Shown here piece by piece: positions 29,180 through 39,310 of a DNA stretch of 64,000 bases. Under the pieces are notes generated by a model. The model worked only from the letters and a program-made list of their open reading frames with translations, was not told the origin of the DNA and searched no databases. Location of the stretch: NCBI GenBank assembly GCA_037783545.1, contig JBBELK010000994.1:62001-126000 (forward strand). The letters are read 5' to 3'. Position numbers and translations under genes: made by a program. Each line of letters starts with the position of its first letter. Position 1 is the stretch's first letter. This stretch comes from Henricia sp. BOLD:AAB3569 (lineage: Eukaryota > Echinodermata > Asteroidea > Spinulosida > Echinasteridae).

Positions 29180-29284
29180 TGTGCGATTCTCAATTTTGTG
29201 TGAGTGGTTTACTGAAATGTTTTCGGTTAACTTCTAAATTTTATATATTCCAGCTACAACTGCTTGGTGGTCATAGGTATGACT

Positions 29285-29356
29285 GGTCCCGTGGTGTAAC
29301 GGTTAGCACTCGAGACTCTGAATCTCGCGATCGGAGTTCAAATCTCGGTGGGACCT
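29285..29356 (+). tRNA. tRNA-Gln (CTG)
   Basis: G49·G63 mismatch; G7·T65. Confidence 0.8.
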
Positions 29357-29459
29357 TGTATGGGTCAGACCTTTGTGCAGGTTCTTTACTGCAATGTCTT
29401 TTATTAACTTCTACATTTTATATATTCTAGCTACAAGGGGTTGATGAAATGGTATGACT

Positions 29460-29531
29460 GGTCCCATGGTGTAATGGTTAGCACTCGAGACTTTGAATCT
29501 CGCGATCCGAGTTCAAATCTCGGTGGGACCA
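29460..29531 (+). tRNA. tRNA-Gln (TTG)
   Basis: TTG consensus. Confidence 0.95.
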
Positions 29532-29628
29532 TGTACCTTTGTGTGAGCGGTTTACTCCAATTTTTTTCGGTTAACTTCTAGATTTGATATATTCCAGTTA
29601 CAACTGCTTGGTGTGCAAAAGCATGACT

Positions 29629-29700
29629 GGTCCCATGGTGTAACGGTTAGCACTCGAGACTCTGAATCTCGCAATCCGAGTTAAAATCTCGGTGGGACGT
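29629..29700 (+). tRNA. tRNA-Gln (CTG)
   Basis: C55A in B box; G1·G71; CAAT. Confidence 0.68.
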
Positions 29701-29805
29701 TGTACGATTCTCAATTTTGTGTGAGTGGTTTACTGAAATGTTTTCGGTTAACTTCTAAATTTTATATATTCCAGCTACAACTGCTTGGTGGTCATAAGTA
29801 TGACT

Positions 29806-29877
29806 GGTCCCGTGGTGTAACGGTTAGCACTCGAGACTCTGAATTTCGCGATCCGAGTTCAAATCTCGGTGGGACCT
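29806..29877 (+). tRNA. tRNA-Gln (CTG)
   Basis: G7·T65; G30·T40. Confidence 0.87.
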
Positions 29878-29981
29878 TGTATGGGTCAGTCCTTTGTGCA
29901 GGTTCTTTACTGCAATGTCTTTTTATTAACTTCTACATTTTATATATTCTAGGTACAAGGGGTTGATGAAATGGTATGACT

Positions 29982-30053
29982 GGTCCCATGGTGTAATGGT
30001 TAGCACTCGGGACTTTGAATCTCTTGATCCGAGTTCAAATCTCGGTGGGACCT
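29982..30053 (+). tRNA. tRNA-Gln (TTG)
   Basis: C27·T43 mismatch; G29·T41; variable loop TGAT. Confidence 0.72.
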
Positions 30054-30158
30054 TGTACTATTTTAACCTTTGTGTGAGTGGTATACTGAAATGTTTTCGG
30101 TTAACTTCTAGATTTGATATATTCTAGTTACAACTGCTTGGTGTGCAAAAGCATGACT

Positions 30159-30230
30159 GGTCCCATGGTGTAACGGTTAGCACTCGAGACTCTGAATCTC
30201 GCGATCCGAGTTCAAATCTCGGTGGGACCT
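30159..30230 (+). tRNA. tRNA-Gln (CTG)
   Basis: CTG consensus. Confidence 0.95.
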
Positions 30231-30333
30231 TGTATGGGTCAGTCTTTTGTGCAGGTTCTTTACTGCAATGTCTTTTATTAACTTCTACATTTTATATATT
30301 CCAGCTACAAGGGGTTGATGAAATGGTATGACT

Positions 30334-30405
30334 GGTCCCATGGTGTAATGGTCAGCACTCGAGACTTTGAATCTCGCGATCCGAGTTCAAATCTCGGTGG
30401 GACCT
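30334..30405 (+). tRNA. tRNA-Gln (TTG)
   Basis: D-loop T20C. Confidence 0.9.
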
Positions 30406-30511
30406 TGTACGATTTTAACCTTTGTGTGAGCGGTTTACTCCAATTTTTTTCGGTTAACTTCTAGATTTGATATATTCCAGTTACAACTGCTTGGTGTGCA
30501 AAAGCATGACT

Positions 30512-30583
30512 GGTCCCATGGTGTAACGGTTAGCACTCGACACTCTGAATCTCGCAATCCGAGTTCAAATCTTGGTGGGACCT
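30512..30583 (+). tRNA. tRNA-Gln (CTG)
   Basis: C30·C40; G50·T62; CAAT. Confidence 0.78.
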
Positions 30584-30688
30584 TGTGCGATTCTCAATTT
30601 TGTGTGAGTGGTTTACTGAAATGTTTTCGGTTAACTTCTAAATTTTATATATTCCAGCTACAACTGCTTGGTGGTCATAAATATGACT

Positions 30689-30760
30689 GGTCCCGTGGTG
30701 TAACGGTTAGCACTCGAGACTCTGAATATCGCGATCCGAGTTCAAATCTCGGTGGGACCT
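30689..30760 (+). tRNA. tRNA-Gln (CTG)
   Basis: G30·A40; G7·T65. Confidence 0.77.
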
Positions 30761-30863
30761 TGTATGGGTCAGTCCTTTGTGCAGGTTCTTTACTGCAATG
30801 TCTTTTATTAACTTCTACATTTTATATATTCTAGCTACAAGGGGTTGATGAAATGGTATGACT

Positions 30864-30935
30864 GGTCCCATGGTGTAATGGTTAGCACTCGAGACTTTGA
30901 ATCTCGCGATCCGAGTTCAAATCTCGGTGGGACCT
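30864..30935 (+). tRNA. tRNA-Gln (TTG)
   Basis: TTG consensus. Confidence 0.95.
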
Positions 30936-31039
30936 TGTACTATTTTAACCTTTGTGTGAGTGGTTTACTGAAATGTTTCGGTTAACTTTTAGATTTGATA
31001 TATTCTTGTTACAACTGCTTGGTGTGCAAAAGCATGACT

Positions 31040-31111
31040 GGTCCCATGGTGTAACGGTTAGCACTCGAGACTCTGAATCTCGCAATCCGAGTTCAAATCT
31101 CGGTGGGACCT
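31040..31111 (+). tRNA. tRNA-Gln (CTG)
   Basis: CTG consensus, CAAT. Confidence 0.95.
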
Positions 31112-31216
31112 TGTACGATTCTCAATTTTGTGTGAGTGGTTTACTGAAATGTTTTCGGTTAACTTCTCAATTTTATATATTCCAGCTACAACTACTTGGT
31201 GGTCATAGGTATGAAT

Positions 31217-31288
31217 GTTCCCGTGGTGCAACGGTTAGCACTCGAGACTCTGAATCTCGCGATCGGAGTTCAAATCTCGGTGGGACCT
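31217..31288 (+). tRNA. tRNA-Gln (CTG), degenerate
   Basis: T2·C70 and G49·G63 mismatches; G7·T65; T13C. Confidence 0.62.
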
Positions 31289-31393
31289 TGTACGATTCTC
31301 AATTTTGTGTGAGTGGTTTACTGAAATGTTTTCGGTTAACTTCTAAATTTTATATATTCCAGCTACAACTGCTTGGTGGTCATAGGTTTGACT

Positions 31394-31465
31394 GGTCCCG
31401 TTGTGTAACGGTTAGCACTCGAGACTCTGAATCTCGCGATCCGAGTTCAAATCTCGGTGGGACCT
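31394..31465 (+). tRNA. tRNA-Gln (CTG)
   Basis: G7·T65; G9T. Confidence 0.86.
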
Positions 31466-31569
31466 TGTATGGGTCAGTCCTTTGTGCAGGTTCTTTACTG
31501 CAATGTCTTTTTATTAACTTCTACATTTTATATATTCTAGCTACAAGGGGTTGATGAAATGGTATGACT

Positions 31570-31641
31570 GGTCCCATGGTGTAATGGTTAGCACTCGAGA
31601 CTTTGAATCTCGCGTTCCGACTTCAAATCTCGGTGGGACCT
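31570..31641 (+). tRNA. tRNA-Gln (TTG)
   Basis: Variable loop CGTT; C52·C60 mismatch. Confidence 0.75.
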
Positions 31642-31756
31642 TGTACTATTTTAACCTTTGTGTGAGTGGTATACTGAAATGTTTACTGCAATGTCTTTTA
31701 TTAACTTCTACATTTTATATATTCTAGCTACAAGGGGTTGATGAAATGGTATGACT

Positions 31757-31828
31757 GGTCCCATGGTGTAATGGTTAGCACTCGAGACTTTGAATCTCGC
31801 GATCCGAGTTCAAATCTCGGTGGGACCT
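31757..31828 (+). tRNA. tRNA-Gln (TTG)
   Basis: TTG consensus. Confidence 0.95.
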
Positions 31829-31933
31829 TGTACTATTTTAACCTTTGTGTGAGTGGTTTACTGAAATGTTTTCGGTTAACTTTTAGATTTGATATATTCT
31901 TGTTACAACTGCTTGGTGTGCAAAAGCATGACT

Positions 31934-32005
31934 GGTCCCATGGTGTAACGGTTAGCACTCGAGACTCTGAATCTCGCAATCCGAGTTCAAATCTCGGTGG
32001 GACCT
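31934..32005 (+). tRNA. tRNA-Gln (CTG)
   Basis: CTG consensus, CAAT. Confidence 0.95.
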
Positions 32006-32110
32006 TGTACGATTCTCAATTTTGTGTGAGTGGTTTACTGAAATGTTTTCGGTTAACTTCTAAATGTTATATATTCCATCTACAACTACTTGGTGGTCAT
32101 AGGTATGACT

Positions 32111-32182
32111 GTTCCCGTGGTGCAACGGTTAGCACTCGAGACTCTGAATCTCGCGATCGGAGTTCAAATCTTGGTGGGACCT
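32111..32182 (+). tRNA. tRNA-Gln (CTG), degenerate
   Basis: T2·C70; G49·G63; G50·T62; T13C. Confidence 0.6.
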
Positions 32183-32287
32183 TGTACGATTTTCAATTTT
32201 GTGTGAGTGGTTTACTGAAATGTTTTCGGTTAACTTCTAAATTTTATATATTCCAGCTACAACTGCTTGGTGGTCATAGGTTTGACT

Positions 32288-32359
32288 GGTCCCGTTGTGT
32301 AACGGTTAGCACTCGAGACTCTGAATCTCGCGATCCGAGTTCAAATCTCGGTGGGACGT
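32288..32359 (+). tRNA. tRNA-Gln (CTG)
   Basis: G7·T65; G9T; G1·G71. Confidence 0.72.
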
Positions 32360-32461
32360 TGTATGGGTCAGTCCTTTGTGCAGGTTATTTACTGCAATGT
32401 CTTTTATTAACTTCTACATTTTATACATTCTAGCTACAAGGGGTTGATTAAATGGTATGAC

Positions 32462-32533
32462 GGTCCCATGGTGTAATGGTTAGCATTCGAGACTTTGAAT
32501 CTCGCGATCCGAGTTCAAATCTCGGTGGGACGT
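32462..32533 (+). tRNA. tRNA-Gln (TTG)
   Basis: G10·T25; G1·G71. Confidence 0.78.
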
Positions 32534-32635
32534 TGTATGGGTCAGTCCTTTGTGCAGGTTCTTTACTGCAATGTCTTTTATTAACTTCTACATTTTATAC
32601 ATTCTAGCTACAAGGGGTTGATTAAATGGTATGAC

Positions 32636-32707
32636 GGTCCCATGGTGTAATGGTTAGCATTCGAGACTTTGAATCTCGCGATCCGAGTTCAAATCTCGGT
32701 GGGACCT
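32636..32707 (+). tRNA. tRNA-Gln (TTG)
   Basis: G10·T25; 174-bp neighbour duplicate of 32462. Confidence 0.88.
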
Positions 32708-32812
32708 TGTACGATTTTCAATTTTGTGTGAGTGGTTTACTGAAATGTTTTCGGTTAACTTCTAAATTTTATATATTCCAGCTACAACTGCTTGGTGGTC
32801 ATAGGTTTGACT

Positions 32813-32884
32813 GGTCCCGTTGTGTAACGGTTAGCACTCGAGACTCTGAATCTCGCGATCCGAGTTCAAATCTCGGTGGGACCT
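32813..32884 (+). tRNA. tRNA-Gln (CTG)
   Basis: G7·T65; G9T. Confidence 0.86.
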
Positions 32885-32988
32885 TGTATGGGTCAGTCCT
32901 TTGTGCAGGTTCTTTACTGCAATGTCTTTTTATTAACTTCTACATTTTATATATTCTAGCTACAAGGGGTTGATGAAATGGTATGACT

Positions 32989-33060
32989 GGTCCCATGGTG
33001 TAATGGTTAGCACTCGAGACTTTGAATCTCGCGTTCCGACTTCAAATCTCGGTGGGACCT
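32989..33060 (+). tRNA. tRNA-Gln (TTG)
   Basis: CGTT; C52·C60. Confidence 0.75.
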
Positions 33061-33175
33061 TGTACTATTTTAACCTTTGTGTGAGTGGTATACTGAAATG
33101 TTTACTGCAATGTCTTTTATTAACTTCTACATTTTATATATTCTAGCTACAAGGGGTTGATGAAATGGTATGACT

Positions 33176-33247
33176 GGTCCCATGGTGTAATGGTTAGCAC
33201 TCGAGACTTTGAATCTCGCGATCCGAGTTCAAATCTCGGTGGGACCT
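33176..33247 (+). tRNA. tRNA-Gln (TTG)
   Basis: TTG consensus. Confidence 0.95.
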
Positions 33248-33352
33248 TGTACTATTTTAACCTTTGTGTGAGTGGTTTACTGAAATGTTTTCGGTTAACT
33301 TTTAGATTTGATATATTCTTGTTACAACTGCTTGGTGTGCAAAAGCATGACT

Positions 33353-33424
33353 GGTCCCATGGTGTAACGGTTAGCACTCGAGACTCTGAATCTCGCAATC
33401 CGAGTTCAAATCTCGGTGGGACCT
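33353..33424 (+). tRNA. tRNA-Gln (CTG)
   Basis: CTG consensus, CAAT. Confidence 0.95.
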
Positions 33425-33529
33425 TGTACGATTCTCAATTTTTTGTGAGTGGTTTACTGAAATGTTTTCGGTTAACTTCTAAATGTTATATATTCCATCT
33501 ACAACTACTTGGTGGTCATAGGTATGACT

Positions 33530-33601
33530 GTTCCCGTGGTGCAACGGTTAGCACTCGAGACTCTGAATCTCGCGATCGGAGTTCAAATCTTGGTGGGACC
33601 T
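33530..33601 (+). tRNA. tRNA-Gln (CTG), degenerate
   Basis: As 32111. Confidence 0.6.
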
Positions 33602-33706
33602 TGTACGATTCTCAATTTTGTGTGAGTGGTTTACTGAAATGTTTTCGGTTAACTTCTAAATTTTATATATTCCAGCTACAACTGCTTGGTGGTCATAGGT
33701 TTGACT

Positions 33707-33778
33707 GGTCCCGTTGTGTAACGGTTAGCACTCGAGACTCTGAATCTCGCGATCCGAGTTCAAATCTCGGTGGGACGT
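33707..33778 (+). tRNA. tRNA-Gln (CTG)
   Basis: As 32288. Confidence 0.72.
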
Positions 33779-33880
33779 TGTATGGGTCAGTCCTTTGTGC
33801 AGGTTCTTTACTGCAATGTCTTTTATTAACTTTTACATTTTATACATTCTAGCTACAAGGGGTTGATTAAATGGTATGAC

Positions 33881-33952
33881 GGTCCCATGGTGTAATGGTT
33901 AGCATTCGAGACTTTGAATCTCGCGATCCGAGTTCAAATCTCGGTGGGACCT
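33881..33952 (+). tRNA. tRNA-Gln (TTG)
   Basis: G10·T25. Confidence 0.88.
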
Positions 33953-34057
33953 TGTACGATTTTCAATTTTGTGTGAGTGGTTTACTGAAATGTTTTCGGT
34001 TAACTTCTAAATTTTATATATTCCAGCTACAACTGCTTGGTGGTCATATGTATGACT

Positions 34058-34129
34058 GGTCCTGTGGTGTAACGGTTAGCAATCGAGACTCTGAATTTCG
34101 CGATCCGTGTTCAAATCTCGGTGGGACCT
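34058..34129 (+). tRNA. tRNA-Gln (CTG), degenerate
   Basis: T6·G66, G7·T65, G10·A25, G30·T40, T51·T61. Confidence 0.55.
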
Positions 34130-34233
34130 TGTATGGGTCAGTCCTTTGTGCAGGTTCTTTACTGCAATGTCTTTTTATTAACTTCTACATTTTATATATT
34201 CTAGCTACAAGGGGTTGATGAAATGGTATGACT

Positions 34234-34305
34234 GGTCCCATGGTGTAATGGTTAGCACTCGAGACTTTGAATCTCGCGTTCCGACTTCAAATCTCGGTGG
34301 GACCT
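34234..34305 (+). tRNA. tRNA-Gln (TTG)
   Basis: CGTT; C52·C60. Confidence 0.75.
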
Positions 34306-34420
34306 TGTACTATTTTAACCTTTGTGTGAGTGGTATACTGAAATGTTTACTGCAATGTCTTTTATTAACTTCTACATTTTATATATTCTAGCTACAAGGG
34401 GTTGATGAAATGGTATGACT

Positions 34421-34492
34421 GGTCCCATGGTGTAATGGTTAGCACTCGAGACTTTGAATCTCGCCATCCGAGTTCAAATCTCGATGGGACCT
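34421..34492 (+). tRNA. tRNA-Gln (TTG)
   Basis: Variable loop CCAT; C48·A64. Confidence 0.78.
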
Positions 34493-34598
34493 TGTACGAT
34501 TTTAACCTTGTGTGAGCGGTTTACTCCAATTTTTTTTCGGTTAACTTCTAGATTTGATATATTCCAGTTACAACTGATTGGTGTGCAAAAGCATGACT

Positions 34599-34670
34599 GG
34601 TCCCATGGTGTAACGGTTAGCACTCGACACTCTGAATCTCGCAATCCGAGTTCAAATCTTGGTGGGACCT
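34599..34670 (+). tRNA. tRNA-Gln (CTG)
   Basis: C30·C40; G50·T62; CAAT. Confidence 0.78.
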
Positions 34671-34775
34671 TGTGCGATTCTCAATTTTGTGTGAGTGGTT
34701 TACTGAAATGTTTTCGGTTAACTTCTAAAGTTTATATATTCCAGCTACAACTGCTTGGTGGTCATAGGTATGACT

Positions 34776-34847
34776 GGTCCCGTGGTGTAACGGTTAGCAC
34801 TCGAGACTCTGAATCTCGCGATCCGAGTTCAAATCTCGGTGGGACCT
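34776..34847 (+). tRNA. tRNA-Gln (CTG)
   Basis: G7·T65. Confidence 0.92.
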
Positions 34848-34950
34848 TGTATGGGTCAGTCCTTTGTGCAGGTTCTTTACTGCAATGTCTTTTATTAACT
34901 TCTACATTTTATATATTCTAGCTACAAGGGGTTGATGAAATGGTATGACT

Positions 34951-35022
34951 GGTCCCACGGTGTAATGGTTAGCACTCGAGACTCTGAATCTCGCAATCCA
35001 AGTTCAAATCTCGGTGGGACCT
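34951..35022 (+). tRNA. tRNA-Gln (CTG) in TTG context
   Basis: TTG-type upstream flank and AATGG D loop but CTG anticodon and CAAT; T8C; A50·C62. Confidence 0.75.
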
Positions 35023-35127
35023 TGTACGATTTTAACCTTTGTGTGAGCGGTTTACTCCAATATTTTCGGTTAACTTCTAGATTTGATATATTCCAGTTAC
35101 AACTGCTTGGTGTGCAAAAGCATGACT

Positions 35128-35199
35128 GGTCCCATGGTGTAATGGTTAGCACCCGAGACTCTGAATCTCGCGATCCGAGTTCAAATCTCGGTGGGACCT
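35128..35199 (+). tRNA. tRNA-Gln (CTG)
   Basis: AATGG D loop; T26C. Confidence 0.9.
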
Positions 35200-35302
35200 T
35201 GTATGGGTCAGTCTTTTGTGCAGGTTCTTTACTGCAATGTCTTTTATTAACTTCTACATTTTATATATTCTAGCTACAAGGGGTTGATGAAATGGTATGA
35301 CT

Positions 35303-35374
35303 GGTCCCATGGTGTAATGGTTAGCACTCGAGACTTTGAATCTCGCGATCCGAGTTCAAATCTCGGTGGGACCT
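35303..35374 (+). tRNA. tRNA-Gln (TTG)
   Basis: TTG consensus. Confidence 0.95.
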
Positions 35375-35471
35375 TGTACCTTTGTGTGAGCGGTTTACTC
35401 CAATTTGTTTCGGTTAACTTCTAGATTTTATATATTCCAGCTACAACTGCTTGGTGGTCATAGGTATGACT

Positions 35472-35543
35472 GGTCCCGTGGTGTAACGGTTAGCACTCGA
35501 GACTCTGAATCTCGCGATCCGAGTTCAAATCTCGGTGGGACCT
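35472..35543 (+). tRNA. tRNA-Gln (CTG)
   Basis: G7·T65. Confidence 0.92.
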
Positions 35544-35647
35544 TGTATGGGTCAGTCCTTTGTGCAGGTTCTTTACTGCAATGTCTTTTTATTAACTTCT
35601 ACATTTTATATATTCTAGCTACAAGGGGTTGATGAAATGGTATGACT

Positions 35648-35719
35648 GGTCCCATGGTGTAACGGTTAGCACTCGAGACTCTGAATCTCGCAATCCGAGT
35701 TCAAATCTCGGTGGGACCT
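35648..35719 (+). tRNA. tRNA-Gln (CTG)
   Basis: CAAT; TTG-type upstream flank. Confidence 0.94.
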
Positions 35720-35824
35720 TGTACTATTTTAACCTTTGTGTGAGTGGTTTACTGAAATGATTTCGGTTAACTTTTAGATTTGATATATTCCAGTTACAAC
35801 TGCTTGGTGTGCAAAAGCATGACT

Positions 35825-35896
35825 GGTCCCATGGTGTAATGGTTAGCACCCGAGACTCTGAATCTCGCGATCCGAGTTCAAATCTCGGTGGGACCT
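35825..35896 (+). tRNA. tRNA-Gln (CTG)
   Basis: AATGG D loop; T26C. Confidence 0.9.
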
Positions 35897-35999
35897 TGTA
35901 TGGGTCAGGCTTTTGTGCAGGTTCTTTACTGCAATGTCTTTTATTAACTTCTACATTTTATATATTCTAGCTACAAGGGGTTGATGAAATGGTATGACT

Positions 36000-36071
36000 G
36001 GTCCCATGGTGTAATGGTTAGCACTCGAGACTTTGAATCTCGCGATCCGAGTTCAAATCTCGGTGGGACCT
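36000..36071 (+). tRNA. tRNA-Gln (TTG)
   Basis: TTG consensus. Confidence 0.95.
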
Positions 36072-36168
36072 TGTACCTTTGTGTGAGCGGTTTACTCCAA
36101 TTTTTTTTGGTTAACTTCTAGATTTGATATATTCCAGTTACAACTGCTTGGTGTGCAAAAGCATGACT

Positions 36169-36240
36169 GGTCCCATGGTGTAACGGTTAGCACTCGAGAC
36201 TCTGAATCTCGCGATCCGAGTTCAAATCTCGGTGGGACCT
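36169..36240 (+). tRNA. tRNA-Gln (CTG)
   Basis: CTG consensus. Confidence 0.95.
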
Positions 36241-36343
36241 TGTATGGGTCAGTCTTTTGTGCAGGTTCTTTACTGCAATGTCTTTTATTAACTTCTACAT
36301 TTTATATATTCTAGCTACAAGGGGTTGATGAAATGGCATGACT

Positions 36344-36415
36344 GGTCCCATGGTGTAATGGTTAGCACTCGAGACTTTGAATCTCGTGATCCGAGTTCAA
36401 ATCTCGGTGGGACCT
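36344..36415 (+). tRNA. tRNA-Gln (TTG)
   Basis: Variable loop TGAT. Confidence 0.92.
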
Positions 36416-36520
36416 TGTACTATTTTAACCTTTGTGTGAGTGGTTTACTGAAATGTTTTCGGTTAACTTTTAGATTTGATATATTCTAGTTACAACTGCT
36501 TGGTGTGCAAAAGCATGACT

Positions 36521-36592
36521 GGTCCCATGGTGTAACGGTTAGCACTCGAGACTCTGAATCTCGCGATCCGAGTTCAAATCTCGGTGGGACCT
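36521..36592 (+). tRNA. tRNA-Gln (CTG)
   Basis: CTG consensus. Confidence 0.95.
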
Positions 36593-36695
36593 TGTATGGG
36601 TCAGTCTTTTGTGCAGGTTCTTTACTGCAATGTCTTTTATTAACTTCTACATTTTATATATTCTAGCTACAAGGGGTTGATGAAATGGTATGACT

Positions 36696-36767
36696 GGTCC
36701 CATGGTGTAATGGTTAGCACTCGAGACTTTGAATCTCGCGATCCGAGTTCAAATCTCGCTGGGACCT
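36696..36767 (+). tRNA. tRNA-Gln (TTG)
   Basis: C48·C64 mismatch. Confidence 0.82.
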
Positions 36768-36872
36768 TGTGCGATTCTCAATTTTGTGTGAGTGGTTTAC
36801 TGAAATGTTTTCGGTTAACTTCTAAATTTTATATATTCCAGCTACAACTGCTTGGTGGTCATAGGTATGACT

Positions 36873-36944
36873 GGTCCCATGGTGTAACGGTTAGCACTCG
36901 AGACTCTAAATCTCGCGATCCGAGTTCAAATCTCGTTGGGACCT
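36873..36944 (+). tRNA. tRNA with CTA anticodon (amber suppressor type)
   Basis: CTA at 36906-36908. The upstream flank is GGTCATAGGTATGACT, unlike the 2638 group, and the T stem has a C48·T64 mismatch. It therefore probably arose separately or by conversion. Confidence 0.8.
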
Positions 36945-37047
36945 TGTATGGGTCAGGCTTTTGTGCAGGTTCTTTACTGCAATGTCTTTTATTAACTTCT
37001 ACATTTTATATATTCTATCTACAAGGGGTTGATGAAATGGTATGACT

Positions 37048-37119
37048 GGTCCCATGGTGTAATGGTTAGCACTCGAGAATTTGAATCTCGCAATCCAAGT
37101 TCAAATCTCGGTGGGACCT
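37048..37119 (+). tRNA. tRNA-Gln (TTG)
   Basis: C32A; CAAT; A50·C62. Confidence 0.74.
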
Positions 37120-37222
37120 TGTACGGGTCAGGCTTTTGTGCAGGTTCTTTACTGCAATGTCTTTTATTAACTTCTACATTTTATATATTCTATCTACAAG
37201 GGGTTGATGAAATGGTATGACT

Positions 37223-37294
37223 GGTCCCATGGTGTAATGGTTAGCACTCGAGAATTTGAATCTCGCAATCCAAGTTCAAATCTCGGTGGGACCT
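37223..37294 (+). tRNA. tRNA-Gln (TTG)
   Basis: As 37048, 175 bp away. Confidence 0.74.
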
Positions 37295-37399
37295 TGTACG
37301 ATTTTAAACTTTGTGTGAGCGGTTTACTCCAATATTTTCGGTTAACTTCTAGATTTGATATATTCCAGTTACAACTGCTTGGTGTGCAAAAGCATGACT

Positions 37400-37471
37400 G
37401 GTCCCATGGTGTAATGGTTAGCACCCGAGACTCTGAATCTCGCGATCCGAGTTCAAATCTCGGTGGGACCT
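37400..37471 (+). tRNA. tRNA-Gln (CTG)
   Basis: AATGG D loop; T26C. Confidence 0.9.
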
Positions 37472-37574
37472 TGTATGGGTCAGGCTTTTGTGCAGGTTCT
37501 TTACTGCAATGTCTTTTATTAACTTCTACATTTTATATATTCTAGCTACAAGGGGTTGATGAAATGGTATGACT

Positions 37575-37646
37575 GGTCCCATGGTGTAATGGTTAGCACT
37601 CGAGACTTTGAATCTCGCGATCCGAGTTCAAATCTCGGTGGGACCT
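37575..37646 (+). tRNA. tRNA-Gln (TTG)
   Basis: TTG consensus. Confidence 0.95.
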
Positions 37647-37743
37647 TGTACCTTTGTGTGAGCGGTTTACTCCAATTTGTTTCGGTTAACTTCTAGATTT
37701 TATATATTCCAGCTACAACTGCTTGGTGGTCATAGGTATGACT

Positions 37744-37815
37744 GGTCCCGTGGTGTAACGGTTAGCACTCGAGACTCTGAATCTCGCGATCCGAGTTCAA
37801 ATCTCGGTGGGACCT
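37744..37815 (+). tRNA. tRNA-Gln (CTG)
   Basis: G7·T65. Confidence 0.92.
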
Positions 37816-37912
37816 TGTACCTTTGTGTGAGCGGTTTACTCCAATTTTTTTTGGTTAACTTCTAGATTTGATATATTCCAGTTACAACTGCTTGGTGTGC
37901 AAAAGCATGACT

Positions 37913-37984
37913 GGTCCCATGGTGTAACGGTTAGCACTCGAGACTCTGAATCTCGCGATCCGAGTTCAAATCTCGGTGGGACCT
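37913..37984 (+). tRNA. tRNA-Gln (CTG)
   Basis: CTG consensus. Confidence 0.95.
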
Positions 37985-38087
37985 TGTATGGGTCAGTCTT
38001 TTGTGCAGGTTCTTTACTGCAATGTCTTTTATTAACTTCTACATTTTATATATTCTAGCTACAAGGGGTTGATGAAATGGCATGACT

Positions 38088-38159
38088 GGTCCCATGGTGT
38101 AATGGTTAGCACTCGAGACTTTGAATCTCGTGATCCGAGTTCAAATCTCGGTGGGACCT
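38088..38159 (+). tRNA. tRNA-Gln (TTG)
   Basis: Variable loop TGAT. Confidence 0.92.
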
Positions 38160-38264
38160 TGTACTATTTTAACCTTTGTGTGAGTGGTTTACTGAAATGT
38201 TTTCGGTTAACTTTTAGATTTGATATATTCTAGTTACAACTGCTTGGTGTGCAAAAGCATGACT

Positions 38265-38336
38265 GGTCCCATGGTGTAACGGTTAGCACTCGAGACTCTG
38301 AATCTCGCGATCCGAGTTCAAATCTCGGTGGGACCT
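38265..38336 (+). tRNA. tRNA-Gln (CTG)
   Basis: CTG consensus. Confidence 0.95.
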
Positions 38337-38439
38337 TGTACGGGTCAGTCTTTTGTGCAGGTTCTTTACTGCAATGTCTTTTATTAACTTCTACATTTTA
38401 TATATTCTAGCTACAAGGGGTTGATGAAATGGTATGACT

Positions 38440-38511
38440 GGTCCCATGGTGTAATGGTTAGCACTCGAGACTTTGAATCTCGCGATCCGAGTTCAAATCT
38501 CGCTGGGACCT
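38440..38511 (+). tRNA. tRNA-Gln (TTG)
   Basis: C48·C64. Confidence 0.82.
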
Positions 38512-38616
38512 TGTGCGATTCTCAATTTTGTGTGAGTGGTTTACTGAAATGTTTTCGGTTAACTTCTAAATTTTATATATTCCAGCTACAACTGCTTGGT
38601 GGTCATAGGTATGACT

Positions 38617-38688
38617 GGTCCCATGGTGTAACGGTTAGCACTCGAGACTCTAAATCTCGCGATCCGAGTTCAAATCTCGTTGGGACCT
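38617..38688 (+). tRNA. tRNA with CTA anticodon (amber suppressor type)
   Basis: CTA at 38650-38652; C48·T64; 1744-bp duplicate of 36873. Confidence 0.8.
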
Positions 38689-38791
38689 TGTATGGGTCAG
38701 GCTTTTGTGCAGGTTCTTTACTGCAATGTCTTTTATTAACTTCTACATTTTATATATTCTAGCTACAAGGGGTTGATGAAATGGTATGACT

Positions 38792-38863
38792 GGTCCCATG
38801 GTGTAATGGTTAGCACTCGAGAATTTGAATCTCGCGATCCGAGTTCAAATCTCGGTGGGACCT
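38792..38863 (+). tRNA. tRNA-Gln (TTG)
   Basis: C32A. Confidence 0.87.
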
Positions 38864-38958
38864 TGTACCTTTGTGTGAGCGGTTTACTCCAATTTTTCGG
38901 TTAACTTCTAGATTTGATATATTCCAGTTACAACTGCTTGGTGTGCAAAAGCATGACT

Positions 38959-39030
38959 GGTCCCATGGTGTAACGGTTAGCACTCGAGACTCTGAATCTC
39001 GCAATCCGAGTTCAAATCTCGGTGGGACCT
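38959..39030 (+). tRNA. tRNA-Gln (CTG)
   Basis: CTG consensus, CAAT. Confidence 0.95.
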
Positions 39031-39135
39031 TGTACGATTCTCAATTTTGTGTGAGTGGTTTACTGAAATGTTTTCGGTTAACTTCTAAATTTTATATATT
39101 CCAGCTACAACTGCTTGGTGGTCATAGGTATGACT

Positions 39136-39207
39136 GGTCCCGTGGTGTAACGGTTAGCACTCGAGACTCTGAATCTCGCGATCCGAGCTCAAATCTCGGT
39201 GGGACCT
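39136..39207 (+). tRNA. tRNA-Gln (CTG)
   Basis: G7·T65; T53C. Confidence 0.85.
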
Positions 39208-39310
39208 TGTATAGGTCAGTCCTTTGTGCAGGTTCTTTACTGCAATGTCTTTTATTAACTTCTACATTTTATATATTCTAGCTACAAGGGGTTGATTAAA
39301 TGGTATGACT

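Larger units (their letters stand above)
31570..33952 (+). repeat. 1419-bp duplication (7 tRNAs) with hybrid spacers
   Basis: Starts 31570 to 32462 recur at +1419 (32989 to 33881), including the GTTCCCG acceptor at 32111/33530. Confidence 0.88.
36169..38863 (+). repeat. 1744-bp duplication with CTA copies
   Basis: Starts 36169, 36344, 36521, 36696, 36873, 37048 recur at +1744, carrying the TGAT variable loop (36344/38088) and CTA anticodon (36873/38617). Confidence 0.88.
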
